Shown here: piece by piece, positions 53,139 to 63,034 of the stretch
Layout: the number at the start of each line of letters is the position of its first letter
Numbering within the stretch: position 1 is the stretch's first letter
NCBI RefSeq assembly: GCF_040448685.1
Contig: NZ_CP159290.1
Location: forward strand, 1,240,001-1,304,000
Length of the DNA: 64,000 nucleotides
Reading direction: 5' to 3'
From: Cellulosimicrobium sp. ES-005
Lineage (GTDB): Bacteria > Actinomycetota > Actinomycetes > Actinomycetales > Cellulomonadaceae
Program-made: the position numbers and the translations under genes
Notes under the pieces: model-generated
What the model was told of the DNA's origin: nothing
Databases searched by the model: none
What the model saw: only the letters and a program-made list of their open reading frames with translations

Positions 53139-54949
53139 CCGCGGCCGACGACGCGGCTCGCCACCTGCTGGGCCCGATCCTCGAGCGGGGCGCACCCGGG
53201 CACGCGTCCGCGGACGCCGTCGCGCTCCGGCGCTGGACGCGGCCCGGTCGTCGGGGCGCGCGCGTGCGCGAGGAGGTCACGTACGCCGACCTCGCGCGCC
53301 GCGTCGAGGCGACGGCGACGGCGCTCGCGGCGGACGGGCTCGCGCCCGGCGACCGGGCGCTGTTCTCGGTGCGTCCCCGGCCGGAGGGCGTCGTGCTGGC
53401 GTTCGGGGTCGTCCGCGCGGGCGGCACGATCGTGTTCGTCGACCCCGGGTCGACGCCCGAGCTGTTCACGGCGCGCGTGCGCGCTGCCGGGCCGTCGCTC
53501 GCGACGACCGAGTCGCTGCTGTACGCGGTGTCGCGGGGTCCGCTGCGCCGTCTGGCCCGCTCGCGCGGCCTGCTGCTGCCGGACTACGCGAGCCTGCCGT
53601 TGCGGCACGTGCACGCGGGGCCGTGGCTCCCCGGGGTGCCGCGCGGCTCGCGCGCCGCGCGCCGCCTCGGCTCCGGCCCGGTCGACCGCGCGGCGCTGCC
53701 AGAACTCGACCCGGACCGTGAGGCCCTGACCGTCTTCACGTCCGGCACGACGGCGCAGCCCAAGGCCGTGGTGCACACGGCCGGGTCGTTGCTCGCCGGG
53801 TGCGACCTGCTGCGCGACGTGTTCGCGCTCGCGCCGGGCGACGTCGTGCACACCGACCAGATGCTGCTCGGCGTCCCGGCACTGCTCGCGGGTGCCACGT
53901 GGTCCGTGCCGGCCGACCCGCCGAGCCGCGACGTCGTGACGTTCGCTCGTCAGCTCGACGGCGCCGCGGGCACGTACCTCGTGCCCGCGGACGTCACGGC
54001 GCTGCTCGACGCCGTCGAGGCCGGGACGGTGCCACCGCGCGGCCCGCGCGTCGCGCTCGTCGGCGGAGCCCCCGTGACGCGCGCCCTGCTGGCGCGCGCG
54101 ACACGGGTCCTGCCCGGCACGCGCTGGGTCGCGGTGTACGGGATGACGGAGATCCTGCCCGTCGCGGTGGTCGAGGCCCGGGAGAAGCTCGCGCACGCGG
54201 GGGACGGCGACCTCGTCGGCCTGCCGCTTCCCGGGACGGTCGCGCACCTCGACCCGGTGGAGGACGACGGGCCGGGCGACCCGGAGGACCGCCCGGCCGA
54301 CGGCGGCGCGGACGTCGTCGGCGAGCTCGTGCTGTCCGGGCCGTCGCTCATGGCGGGCTATCTGCACGACCTCGACGCCCCGGCGCGCGGCAGGGGAGCG
54401 CGTGTCGCGGAGCACCGCACCGGCGACCTCGCGCGGCTCGACGACGCGGGGAGGATCGTGCTCGTCGGCCGCACGCGGGACATGATCATCCGCGGGACGA
54501 CCAACATCTACCCGGGCCTGTTCGAGCCGCGCGTCGCGGCGCTCGACGGCGTCGGCGAGGCGGTCCTCGTCGGCGTGCCGCAGGTGGACGGGGACGAGCG
54601 GGTCGCGCTCGTGGTCACCTCGTCGGTCGGCTCGACGGGCACCTCGACGGGCACCTCGACCGGCACCTCGACGGGCTCGGTGACCGACGGCGCGCCGACC
54701 CGTCGTGCGCGGCCCGACGGCGACGTCGGCCTCGACCCGGACCACCCGCTCGTCGCGCGGGTGCGCACGGCGCTGCCGGGCGTGCTCGACCACGACGCGC
54801 TGCCCGACGTCGTGCTGCACGCCGACCGCGTCCCGCTCGCGGGGCGCTCGCGCAAGCCCGACCGCGCGGCGCTCTCGCGCGCCGCCGCGCCGTTCGTGCC
54901 CGCCGAGCCGGCCGGCGCCGGCCGCGACGCGCGCGGTGCCGTCGCGTGA
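53135..54949 (+). CDS. OleC-like AMP-dependent synthetase (beta-lactone synthetase / acyl-CoA ligase family)
   Basis: 604 aa adenylate-forming enzyme. P-loop T-S-G-T-T-A-Q-P-K (202-210), Y-G-M-T-E (335-339), and R-T-R-D-M-I-I-R-G in the hinge. The core resembles OleC proteins, which turn beta-hydroxy acids into cis-beta-lactones, more than ordinary ligases. This is from recognition and context (next to an OleD-like gene), not a search. Near residue 500 a 12-bp repeat encodes a G-T-S-T linker. GTG overlaps the P450 stop. Confidence 0.85.
   Translation: MTAADDAARHLLGPILERGAPGHASADAVALRRWTRPGRRGARVREEVTYADLARRVEATATALAADGLAPGDRALFSVRPRPEGVVLAFGVVRAGGTIVFVDPGSTPELFTARVRAAGPSLATTESLLYAVSRGPLRRLARSRGLLLPDYASLPLRHVHAGPWLPGVPRGSRAARRLGSGPVDRAALPELDPDREALTVFTSGTTAQPKAVVHTAGSLLAGCDLLRDVFALAPGDVVHTDQMLLGVPALLAGATWSVPADPPSRDVVTFARQLDGAAGTYLVPADVTALLDAVEAGTVPPRGPRVALVGGAPVTRALLARATRVLPGTRWVAVYGMTEILPVAVVEAREKLAHAGDGDLVGLPLPGTVAHLDPVEDDGPGDPEDRPADGGADVVGELVLSGPSLMAGYLHDLDAPARGRGARVAEHRTGDLARLDDAGRIVLVGRTRDMIIRGTTNIYPGLFEPRVAALDGVGEAVLVGVPQVDGDERVALVVTSSVGSTGTSTGTSTGTSTGSVTDGAPTRRARPDGDVGLDPDHPLVARVRTALPGVLDHDALPDVVLHADRVPLAGRSRKPDRAALSRAAAPFVPAEPAGAGRDARGAVA
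54631..54678 (+). repeat. In-frame 12-bp tandem repeat (4 units) in the OleC-like gene
   Basis: CTCGACGGGCAC and close variants at 54631, 54643, 54655 and 54667. It encodes repeats of Gly-Thr-Ser-Thr between the hinge and the small C-terminal domain. Unit changes would keep the frame, so the linker length could vary between strains. Confidence 0.85.
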
Positions 54950-55926
54950 GGGTCGTCGTCACCGGGGCATCGGGGTTCGTCGGGGGAGCGGTCGCCCGCG
55001 GCCTCGTCGCCGACGGCCACGACGTCTGGACGTCCTCCCGCCGCGACCCGGGCCTCCCGGGCACCCGGCACCTCGCGTGGGACCTCACCGCCGGTCCGCT
55101 CCCCGACCCGCCCGCGGTGGACGCCGTCGTGCACGCGGGCGCCGCCGTGTCCGACTGGTGCGCGCCCGACGTCGCGCGCGCGACCAACGTCGGCGGGACG
55201 CTCGCGGTGCGCGACACGTTCCCGGGCGCGAGGTTCGTGCACGTGTCGTCCGGCAGCGTGTACGACCCCTACCGCCCGAGCGTGCGCGCCCGCGAGCAGG
55301 AGGCGCCCGTCGCCCGGTACCTCGACGCCTACGGGACCACCAAGGCGGAGGCGGAGCGCGCGCTGGCCCGCGACGTCGTGCACCACCCCGACCGGGGCGC
55401 GGTCGTCGTGCTGCGCCCGCACGCCGTCTACGGCCCGGGGGACACGACGCTGCTCCCGCGGGTCGAGGCCGCCGTGCGGTGCGGGCGCCTCGTCCTGCCC
55501 GGCGGCGGGCGCGTGCTCCAGTCGCTCACGCACGTGGACACGCTCCTCGCCGCGGTGCGGGCCGCCGTCGCGCTGCCCGACGGCGCGGCCCGCGCGGCCG
55601 GCCGCGGGGGAGGGCCGACCCGCGGGCTGCTCGTCGCGAACGTCGCCGACGCCGCGCCGGTCGCGCTGCGCGACGCGCTCACCGCGGCGCTGCGCGGCCG
55701 CGGCACCGACGTCCGGGTCGTCGCCGTCCCGGTCCGTCCGGCATGGGCGCTCGCGGGCGCGGTCGAGACGGTCGCGCGGCGGCTGCGACGCCCTGAGCCG
55801 CCGCGTCTCACGCGGTACGCGCTGAGCCACCTCGCGATGGAACGCACCTACGACCTCACGGTCCTGCGCGACGTGCTCGGGGTCGAGCCCGCTCCCACGA
55901 ACTTCGTCGGGGCCGAGCGCTGGTAG
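54946..55926 (+). CDS. OleD-like NAD(P)-dependent epimerase/reductase
   Basis: 326 aa extended short-chain dehydrogenase. Rossmann motif T-G-A-S-G-F-V-G (6-13), Y-G-T-T-K (Tyr 129, Lys 133) and S-S-G-S-V-Y. It resembles OleD, which reduces the beta-keto acid made by OleA to a beta-hydroxy acid for OleC. The GTG overlaps the ligase stop, closing a run of four GTGA overlaps. No alpha/beta hydrolase OleB follows. Confidence 0.85.
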   Translation: MRVVVTGASGFVGGAVARGLVADGHDVWTSSRRDPGLPGTRHLAWDLTAGPLPDPPAVDAVVHAGAAVSDWCAPDVARATNVGGTLAVRDTFPGARFVHVSSGSVYDPYRPSVRAREQEAPVARYLDAYGTTKAEAERALARDVVHHPDRGAVVVLRPHAVYGPGDTTLLPRVEAAVRCGRLVLPGGGRVLQSLTHVDTLLAAVRAAVALPDGAARAAGRGGGPTRGLLVANVADAAPVALRDALTAALRGRGTDVRVVAVPVRPAWALAGAVETVARRLRRPEPPRLTRYALSHLAMERTYDLTVLRDVLGVEPAPTNFVGAERW

Positions 55927-55961
55927 CGGCGAAAGCCCTGGGTGTCGTGACGCCGACCCGC

Positions 55962-55967
55962 TAGGTT
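55962..55967 (+). promoter_or_regulatory. -10 element of a leaderless DUF4037 promoter
   Basis: TAGGTT at 55962-55967 ends 6 nt before the GTG at 55974, with no Shine-Dalgarno. Confidence 0.45.
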
Positions 55968-55973
55968 GCCCGC

Positions 55974-57020
55974 GTGGAGACCGGGGCCGACCTCGCGCGG
56001 CGCTACTACGACGAGGTCGTCGGGCCGATCGTGCTCGGCCGCTGGCCGGGGCTGCCGCACGCGGCCGGACGCCTCGGGAGCGGGTCCGACGTCCTCGGGC
56101 TCGACGACGCGACGTCGCGCGACCACGACTGGGGCCTGCGCCTGACGCTGCTGGTCGACGAGCCGATGGTCGACGAGGTCGACGCGCTGCTCGACGCGGC
56201 GCTGCCTGGCACGTTCGCCGGGCACCCGACCCGGTTCCCGACCACGTGGAGCCCGGAGGGCCCGCACCAGGTCGAGGTCGCGTCGCCGTCGGGCTTCACC
56301 ACGTCCCGCCTGGGACTCGACGCGACGCGCCCGCTCACCCTGGACGACTGGCTCGCGCTCACCGGTCAGGCGGTGCTCGAGGTCACCGCGGGTCCCGTCT
56401 TCGCGGACACCGACGGTCGGGTCACCGCGGCGCACGACCGCCTCGCCTGGTACCCGGACGACCTGTGGCGGTACGCGGTCGCCGTCGACTGGGCGCGGAT
56501 CGGGCAGGAGCTGCCGTTCGTCGGCCGGACGGCGGAGCGCGGCGACGACCTCGGGTCGCGCGTCGTCGCGGCCCGGCTCGTACGCGTCGCGATGCACCTC
56601 GGCTTCCTGCTCGAGCGGTGCTGGCCCCCGTACGCGAAGTGGTTCGGGACGGCGTTCGCCGCCCTCCCGCGCGCCGCCGCCGCCGGGCCCGACCTCGCGG
56701 CGGCGCTCGTGGCCGACGACTGGCGCCCGCGCGAGGCGGCGCTGTGCCGGGGGGTGGCGTCCCTGCACGACCTCCAGGGCGAGGCGGGTCTCCCGACGGT
56801 GGCCGACGTCGTCGTCCCGTTCTTCGACCGGCCGTACCGGGGGCTCGGGCCGGTGGCCGACGCGGTGACGGCCGCGATCCAGGACCCGGCCGTGCGGGCG
56901 CTGCCACCGGGCGTCGGGACGGTCGAGCAGTGGGTCGACGACGTCGACGTCCTCACGGACCCCGGCCGTCGCGTCGCCGCGGCGCGCGGCGTCGGGCAGG
57001 CTGGGACCACGACCCCGTGA
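55974..57020 (+). CDS. DUF4037 protein (nucleotidyltransferase-like fold)
   Basis: 348 aa. The N-terminal half carries G-S-G-S-D-V-L-G-L-D and S-R-D-H-D-W-G, which resemble the G-S and D-x-D metal motifs of polymerase-beta-type nucleotidyltransferases; the C-terminal half is helical (DUF4037-like). The target is unknown. It lies between the ole-like operon and the GH13 gene but has its own apparent promoter, so its link to either is uncertain. Confidence 0.82.
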   Translation: METGADLARRYYDEVVGPIVLGRWPGLPHAAGRLGSGSDVLGLDDATSRDHDWGLRLTLLVDEPMVDEVDALLDAALPGTFAGHPTRFPTTWSPEGPHQVEVASPSGFTTSRLGLDATRPLTLDDWLALTGQAVLEVTAGPVFADTDGRVTAAHDRLAWYPDDLWRYAVAVDWARIGQELPFVGRTAERGDDLGSRVVAARLVRVAMHLGFLLERCWPPYAKWFGTAFAALPRAAAAGPDLAAALVADDWRPREAALCRGVASLHDLQGEAGLPTVADVVVPFFDRPYRGLGPVADAVTAAIQDPAVRALPPGVGTVEQWVDDVDVLTDPGRRVAAARGVGQAGTTTP

Positions 57021-57039
57021 CCCGAGAGGAAGCCGTGCG

Positions 57040-58908
57040 ATGACCTCGTCCGCACCCACCCCGGACGCCCGGCCCCGCGGCGGGTGGCCCGGCGCCGAGA
57101 CGCACGCCGACGCGCCGTGGTGGACGCGCTCGGTCGTGTACCAGGTGTACCCGCGCTCGTTCCAGGACACCGACGGCGACGGCGTCGGGGACCTCCCCGG
57201 GATCACCCGGCGCCTCGATCACCTGGAGCGGCTGGGCGTGGACGTCGTGTGGCTGTCCCCGGTGTACCGGTCGCCGCAGGCGGACAACGGGTACGACATC
57301 AGCGACTACGAGGACGTCGACCCGCTGTTCGGGTCGCTCGCGGACCTCGACGCCCTCATCGAGGGTCTGCACGCGCGCGGGATGAAGCTCGTCATGGACC
57401 TCGTCGTCAACCACACGAGCGACGAGCACCCGTGGTTCGTCCAGTCGCGGTCGTCCGCCGAGAGCCCGCGGCGCGACTGGTACTGGTGGCGTCCCGCGCG
57501 CGCCGGCATGGAGCCCGGGGCGCCGGGCGCGGAGCCGACCAACTGGCGCTCCTTCTTCGGGGGCAGCGCGTGGCGGTTCGACGAGGCCTCGGGGGAGTAC
57601 TACCTGCACCTGTTCGATACCAAGCAGCCGGACCTCAACTGGGAGAACCCGGAGGTCCGCCACGCGGTCTACGCGATGATGCGGAGGTGGCTCGACCGGG
57701 GCGTCGACGGGTTCCGCATGGACGTCATCAACCTGATCTCCAAGGACGTCGCCCCGGACGGCTCGCTGCCCGACGGCGAGGTGCACTGGGGGACGTACGG
57801 CGACGGGAGCCCGCACTACACGGACGGGCCGCGCGTGCACGAGTTCCTCGCCGAGATGCACCGCGAGGTGTTCGCCCCGTACCTCGCGCAGGGCCGCGAG
57901 ATCCTCACGGTGGGGGAGACGCCGGGGGTGACCGTCGAGCACGGCGTCCGGTACACCGACCCCGACCGTCGCGAGGTCGACATGGTGTTCCAGTTCGAGC
58001 ACATGGGCATCGATCACGGGGCGACGCGCTACGACCCGGTCCGGTGGGAGCTCGCCGACCTCAAGGCGACGCTCGGCCGGTGGCAGGCCGGCCTCGCCGA
58101 CCGCGGCTGGAACGCCCTCTACTGGGACAACCACGACCAGCCGCGCGTCGTCTCGCGCTTCGGCGACGACTCACCCGCGCACCGCGTCGCGTCGGCCAAG
58201 GCGCTCGCGCTCCTGCTGCACCTGCACCGCGGCACGCCGTACGTCTACCAGGGCGAGGAGCTCGGCATGACGAACGCGCCGTTCACGCGCGTCGAGCAGT
58301 ACCAGGACGTCGAGTCGCTCGGGTACTTCCGCGAGCTCACCGGCCGGACAGGCGGACCGCGGCTGCGCACCGACGGCGAGATGCTCGCCGTGCTCGCGCA
58401 CGCGAGCCGCGACCATGCCCGCACGCCCGTGCAGTGGGACGCGAGCGCGAACGCCGGGTTCACGACCGGGACGCCGTGGCTCGAGGTCAACCCCAACCAC
58501 ACCGCGATCAACGCGGAGGCGGCGTGGGCCGACGAGGACTCGGTCCTGCACTTCTACCGGCGGCTCGTCGCCCTGCGCCGCGACGAGCCGGTCGTCGCGC
58601 TCGGGGACTTCCACATGCTCCTGCCGGACCACGAGGCGGTCTACGCGTTCACGCGCGGCCTCGACACGACACGGGCGGACGGGACGGCCGTGCGCGACGA
58701 GCTGCTCGTCCTCGTGAACGTGGGCGGGCAGCCCCAGGACGTGCCGGACGACGTCCTCGCCGGCTGGGAGGACGCGTCGACCCTGGTGGCCACGCACCCG
58801 GGCGGGCCCGACGCCGAGGGCCGGCCGGGCGCCGTCGGGCACCTGCGGCCGTGGGAGGGACGGGTGCTCCGCCGGGCGGGCGAGGATGCCGCACGTCCCA
58901 GTGCGTGA
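57040..58908 (+). CDS. GH13 alpha-glucosidase / oligo-1,6-glucosidase
   Basis: 622 aa. Glycoside hydrolase 13 regions I-IV are seen: D-L-V-V-N-H near 120-125, G-F-R-M-D-V-I-N-L-I with nucleophile Asp 228, V-G-E-T-P-G with acid/base Glu 293, and N-H-D-Q-P-R with Asp 366. The run M-D-V-I-N after the nucleophile fits the oligo-1,6-glucosidase / alpha-glucosidase group. No signal peptide, so cytoplasmic. It hydrolyses short alpha-glucosides. The ATG 57040 follows AGAGGA. Confidence 0.94.
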   Translation: MTSSAPTPDARPRGGWPGAETHADAPWWTRSVVYQVYPRSFQDTDGDGVGDLPGITRRLDHLERLGVDVVWLSPVYRSPQADNGYDISDYEDVDPLFGSLADLDALIEGLHARGMKLVMDLVVNHTSDEHPWFVQSRSSAESPRRDWYWWRPARAGMEPGAPGAEPTNWRSFFGGSAWRFDEASGEYYLHLFDTKQPDLNWENPEVRHAVYAMMRRWLDRGVDGFRMDVINLISKDVAPDGSLPDGEVHWGTYGDGSPHYTDGPRVHEFLAEMHREVFAPYLAQGREILTVGETPGVTVEHGVRYTDPDRREVDMVFQFEHMGIDHGATRYDPVRWELADLKATLGRWQAGLADRGWNALYWDNHDQPRVVSRFGDDSPAHRVASAKALALLLHLHRGTPYVYQGEELGMTNAPFTRVEQYQDVESLGYFRELTGRTGGPRLRTDGEMLAVLAHASRDHARTPVQWDASANAGFTTGTPWLEVNPNHTAINAEAAWADEDSVLHFYRRLVALRRDEPVVALGDFHMLLPDHEAVYAFTRGLDTTRADGTAVRDELLVLVNVGGQPQDVPDDVLAGWEDASTLVATHPGGPDAEGRPGAVGHLRPWEGRVLRRAGEDAARPSA

Positions 58909-58926
58909 GACGGGCGCCTCGACACG

Positions 58927-58960
58927 TGACATCGCCGAGACATGGGCGTACAGTCCCATG
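58927..58960 (+). promoter_or_regulatory. ilvBNC promoter with palindrome over the -10
   Basis: TGACAT (58927-58932), 16 bp, TACAGT (58949-58954). A palindrome CATGGG-N8-CCCATG (58941-58960) surrounds the -10 and may be an operator. The expected transcript start is within a few bases of the leader peptide GTG. Confidence 0.6.
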
Positions 58961-58962
58961 AC

Positions 58963-59007
58963 GTGCAGACGATCCTCCTTGTAGTACTTCCTGAGCGCGC
59001 CGGCTGA
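58963..59007 (+). CDS. ilvL: Branched-chain leader peptide of ilvBNC (leaderless)
   Basis: 14-codon ORF starting GTG 58963 and ending TGA 59007: [14 protein letters not shown]. Six of residues 4-9 are Ile, Leu or Val (I-L-L-V-V-L). It begins 8 nt after the -10, so it should be translated from the 5' end of the mRNA. Stalling at the Ile/Leu/Val codons would control the downstream hairpins: TGAGCGCGC (58992-59000) can pair with GCGCGCTCA (59031-59039), competing with the terminator stem. It is too short for normal gene finders. Confidence 0.85.
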   Translation: MQTILLVVLPERAG

Positions 59008-59039
59008 GGCCACGCAACCAGGCTTCGTCAGCGCGCTCA

Positions 59040-59080
59040 CCCCTCGTCCAGCCCGGCATCCCGGGTCCGAGGGGTTTTTT
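59040..59080 (+). terminator. ilvBNC attenuator terminator
   Basis: CCCCTCG (59040-59046) pairs with CGAGGGG (59068-59074); an inner CCCGG/CCGGG stem lies at 59052-59065. A run of six T follows at 59075-59080. It lies between the leader peptide and ilvB, so it acts as an attenuator. Confidence 0.85.
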
Positions 59081-59285
59081 GTTGCCACCACAACGCCATC
59101 AGCACGGCAGACAGACCGCGGCAGGCTCACCAGGCCACCGCGAGCGCCGCACCCGCGAGACCCGCGAGGACCGGCACCCGCACACCGCGACCAGCACGAC
59201 CGCACCACCACGGTCGGCTCCGGTTCCCGGCGGAGCGCCCCACGGGGCGCCCGCCGGGCCGAGGCCACGACACGCAGGAGACACC
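59081..59285 (+). other. Untranslated stretch between attenuator and ilvB start
   Basis: About 205 nt. The ilvB frame is open through it, but no codons look conserved and AGGAG sits only before the ATG at 59286. No further gene seen. Confidence 0.5.
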
Positions 59286-61199
59286 ATGGCCCAGGGTCCC
59301 ACCCCGGCACCTCCGCGACCGGGGGCCCCGACGCCCGCGGCGCCGGCGCCGAAGCCCGCCCCGACACCCGCGTCGGTCGCCCCGCGCGGCGACGTCCGGC
59401 GCGCTGCCACGGCTCGCCCGGCCGGCAGCACGCAGGGCACCTCGACCGGTGAGGAGATGACCGGCGCGCAGTCGATCGTCCGCTCCCTCGAGGAGGTCGG
59501 CGCCGAGGTCGTCTTCGGCATCCCGGGTGGCGCGATCCTCCCGACGTACGACCCGCTCATGGACTCCCAGCGGCTGCGCCACATCCTCGTCCGCCACGAG
59601 CAGGGCGGCGGCCACGCCGCGCAGGGCTACGCCCACGCGACCGGGAAGGTCGGCGTCACGATGGCGACCTCGGGCCCGGGCGCGACCAACCTCGTCACCC
59701 CCATCGCCGACGCGAACATGGACTCGATCCCGCTCGTCGCGATCACCGGCCAGGTCGCCGCGGGGGCGATCGGCACGGACGCCTTCCAGGAGGCGGACAT
59801 CGTCGGCATCACGCTGCCGATCACCAAGCACAACTTCCTCGTCACCGACCCCGACGACATCCCGCGCACCATCGCCGAGGCGTTCCACATCGCCTCGACG
59901 GGCCGTCCCGGCCCGGTGCTCGTGGACATCGCGAAGTCGGCGATGCAGTCGCGCACGACGTTCTCGTGGCCCCAGGACGTGCAGCTCCCGGGCTACCACC
60001 CGGTGACGAAGCCGCACAGCAAGCAGATCAAGGAGGCCGCGCGCCTGCTCGCGTCGGCCCGGCGCCCGGTGCTCTACGTGGGCGGCGGCGTGGTCCGCGC
60101 GAACGCGTCGGCCGAGCTGCGCCGCCTCGTCGACCTGTCGGGCGCGCCGGTCGTCACGACGCTCATGGCGCGCGGCGCCGTGCCCGACACGCACCCCCAG
60201 AACCTCGGGATGCCCGGCATGCACGGCACCGTCCCCGCCGTGGCGGCGCTGCAGAAGGCCGACCTCGTCGTGTCCCTCGGCGCGCGCTTCGACGACCGCG
60301 TCACGGGCAAGCTCTCGAGCTTCGCGCCGCACGCGCAGGTCGTGCACGCGGACATCGACCCCGCGGAGATCGGCAAGAACCGCGACGTGGACGTCCCGAT
60401 CGTCGGCGACCTCAAGGAGGTCATCGCCGACCTGCTCCCCGAGCTCGAGCGCGAGCACGAGGCCAAGGGGAAGCCGGACGTCGAGGCCTGGTGGCGCCAG
60501 ATCGACGACTGGCGCGAGACCTACCCGCTCGGGTACACCGAGCCCGACGACGGTCACCTCGCCCCGCAGCACGTCATCTCGCGTCTCGGCGAGATCTCCG
60601 GTCCCGAGTCGGTCTACGTCGCGGGCGTCGGCCAGCACCAGATGTGGGCCGCGCAGTTCATCCGGTACGAGCACCCGCGCACCTGGATCAACTCCGGCGG
60701 ACTCGGCACCATGGGCTTCTCGATCCCCGCGGCGATGGGCGCGAAGGTCGGCCGTCCGGACGCCACGGTGTGGGCGATCGACGGCGACGGCTGCTTCCAG
60801 ATGACCAACCAGGAGCTCGCCACCTGCACGATCAACGAGATCCCGATCAAGGTCGCGCTGATCAACAACTCCTCGCTCGGCATGGTGCGCCAGTGGCAGA
60901 CCCTGTTCTACGACAAGCGCTACTCCAACACCGACCTGCACACCGGGCACGGCACGGCGCGCGTCCCCGACTTCGTCAAGCTCGCCGACGCGTACGGGTG
61001 CGAGGGCATCCGCGTCGAGTCCATGGGCGAGGTCGACGCCGCGATCAAGCGCGCGATGGAGATCGACGACCGCCCCGTGGTCGTCGACTTCAACGTCTCC
61101 CGCGACGCGATGGTGTGGCCGATGGTCGCCGCCGGCGTGAGCAACGACGACATCCAGTACGCGCGGGGCATCTCGCCCGCGTGGGACCGAGAGGACTGA
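59286..61199 (+). CDS. ilvB: Acetolactate synthase large subunit
   Basis: 637 aa. The N-terminal 50 or so residues are Pro/Ala-rich and not part of the fold; the ThDP core starts at [11 protein letters not shown]. Catalytic Glu in [13 protein letters not shown] region [10 protein letters not shown], and ThDP motif D-G-D-G-C-F-Q-M-T ... N-N-S-S-L. Makes acetolactate or acetohydroxybutyrate. ATG 59286 is chosen because AGGAG is at 59276-59280; an internal ATG at residue 58 (before T-G-A-Q-S) would give the minimal enzyme. Confidence 0.95.
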   Translation: MAQGPTPAPPRPGAPTPAAPAPKPAPTPASVAPRGDVRRAATARPAGSTQGTSTGEEMTGAQSIVRSLEEVGAEVVFGIPGGAILPTYDPLMDSQRLRHILVRHEQGGGHAAQGYAHATGKVGVTMATSGPGATNLVTPIADANMDSIPLVAITGQVAAGAIGTDAFQEADIVGITLPITKHNFLVTDPDDIPRTIAEAFHIASTGRPGPVLVDIAKSAMQSRTTFSWPQDVQLPGYHPVTKPHSKQIKEAARLLASARRPVLYVGGGVVRANASAELRRLVDLSGAPVVTTLMARGAVPDTHPQNLGMPGMHGTVPAVAALQKADLVVSLGARFDDRVTGKLSSFAPHAQVVHADIDPAEIGKNRDVDVPIVGDLKEVIADLLPELEREHEAKGKPDVEAWWRQIDDWRETYPLGYTEPDDGHLAPQHVISRLGEISGPESVYVAGVGQHQMWAAQFIRYEHPRTWINSGGLGTMGFSIPAAMGAKVGRPDATVWAIDGDGCFQMTNQELATCTINEIPIKVALINNSSLGMVRQWQTLFYDKRYSNTDLHTGHGTARVPDFVKLADAYGCEGIRVESMGEVDAAIKRAMEIDDRPVVVDFNVSRDAMVWPMVAAGVSNDDIQYARGISPAWDRED

Positions 61200-61205
61200 T
61201 CCGCC

Positions 61206-61730
61206 ATGTCCCGCCACACCCTCTCCGTGCTCGTCGAGAACAAGCCCGGCGTGCTCACGCGCGTCGCGGGCCTGTTCGCCCGTCGCGCCTTCAACATCCA
61301 CTCGCTCGCGGTCGGCCCGACCGAGCACGAGGAGATCTCGCGCATCACCGTCGTCGTCGACGTCGAGGAGCGCCCGCTCGAGCAGGTGACGAAGCAGCTC
61401 AACAAGCTGGTCAACGTCATCAAGATCGTCGAGCTCGACGCGGCCGCGTCGGTGCAGCGCGAGCTCCTGCTCGTCAAGGTCCGCGCCGACGGCGCGAACC
61501 GCACCGGCGTGCTCGAGGTCGTCAACCTGTTCCGAGCGAAGGTCGTCGACGTCGTGCCCGACGCCGTGACCATCGAGGCGACGGGCACCGGCGAGAAGCT
61601 GAACGCCCTGCTCGGCGCGCTCGAGCCCTACGGCGTGCGCGAGATCGTGAAGTCGGGGACCGTCGCCGTCGGCCGCGGCTCCCGCTCGATCACCGACCGC
61701 GCGCTGGAACGCGTGGTCCGCTCCGCCTGA
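61206..61730 (+). CDS. ilvN: Acetolactate synthase small (regulatory) subunit
   Basis: 174 aa. N-terminal ACT domain (L-S-V-L-V-E-N-K-P-G-V-L-T-R-V-A-G-L) and C-terminal ALS_ss_C domain. It activates IlvB and confers valine feedback inhibition. It starts 6 nt after ilvB. Confidence 0.96.
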   Translation: MSRHTLSVLVENKPGVLTRVAGLFARRAFNIHSLAVGPTEHEEISRITVVVDVEERPLEQVTKQLNKLVNVIKIVELDAAASVQRELLLVKVRADGANRTGVLEVVNLFRAKVVDVVPDAVTIEATGTGEKLNALLGALEPYGVREIVKSGTVAVGRGSRSITDRALERVVRSA

Positions 61731-62873
<1,143 letters not shown>

Positions 62874-62890
62874 CGCAGGCCGTCCTGCCT

Positions 62891-62938
62891 GCCCGAGGCG
62901 GAGCCGGCGTCGTGCGCGACGTCGGCTCCGCCTCGGGC
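62891..62938 (+). terminator. Terminator after ilvC
   Basis: 15-bp perfect stem 62891-62905 with 62924-62938, plus further inner pairing; it follows the ilvC stop. Confidence 0.82.
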
Positions 62939-63034
62939 TCTCGGGTCACCCCGCGCTCGCGCGGCGCGACCCGGATCGTCCCGCCCCATCGCCGCGGCAA
63001 CCAGGCACGCGACCGTGCCGACCAAGGAGGCACT

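Noticed and set aside
55926-55948. Possible single degenerate copy of the 21-bp repeat after the OleD-like gene
   Set aside because: Only the GCCCTGG part matches clearly; too weak to count.
54946-57020. DUF4037 gene as a replacement for OleB
   Set aside because: Its motifs are nucleotidyltransferase-like, not an alpha/beta hydrolase; it also has its own promoter.
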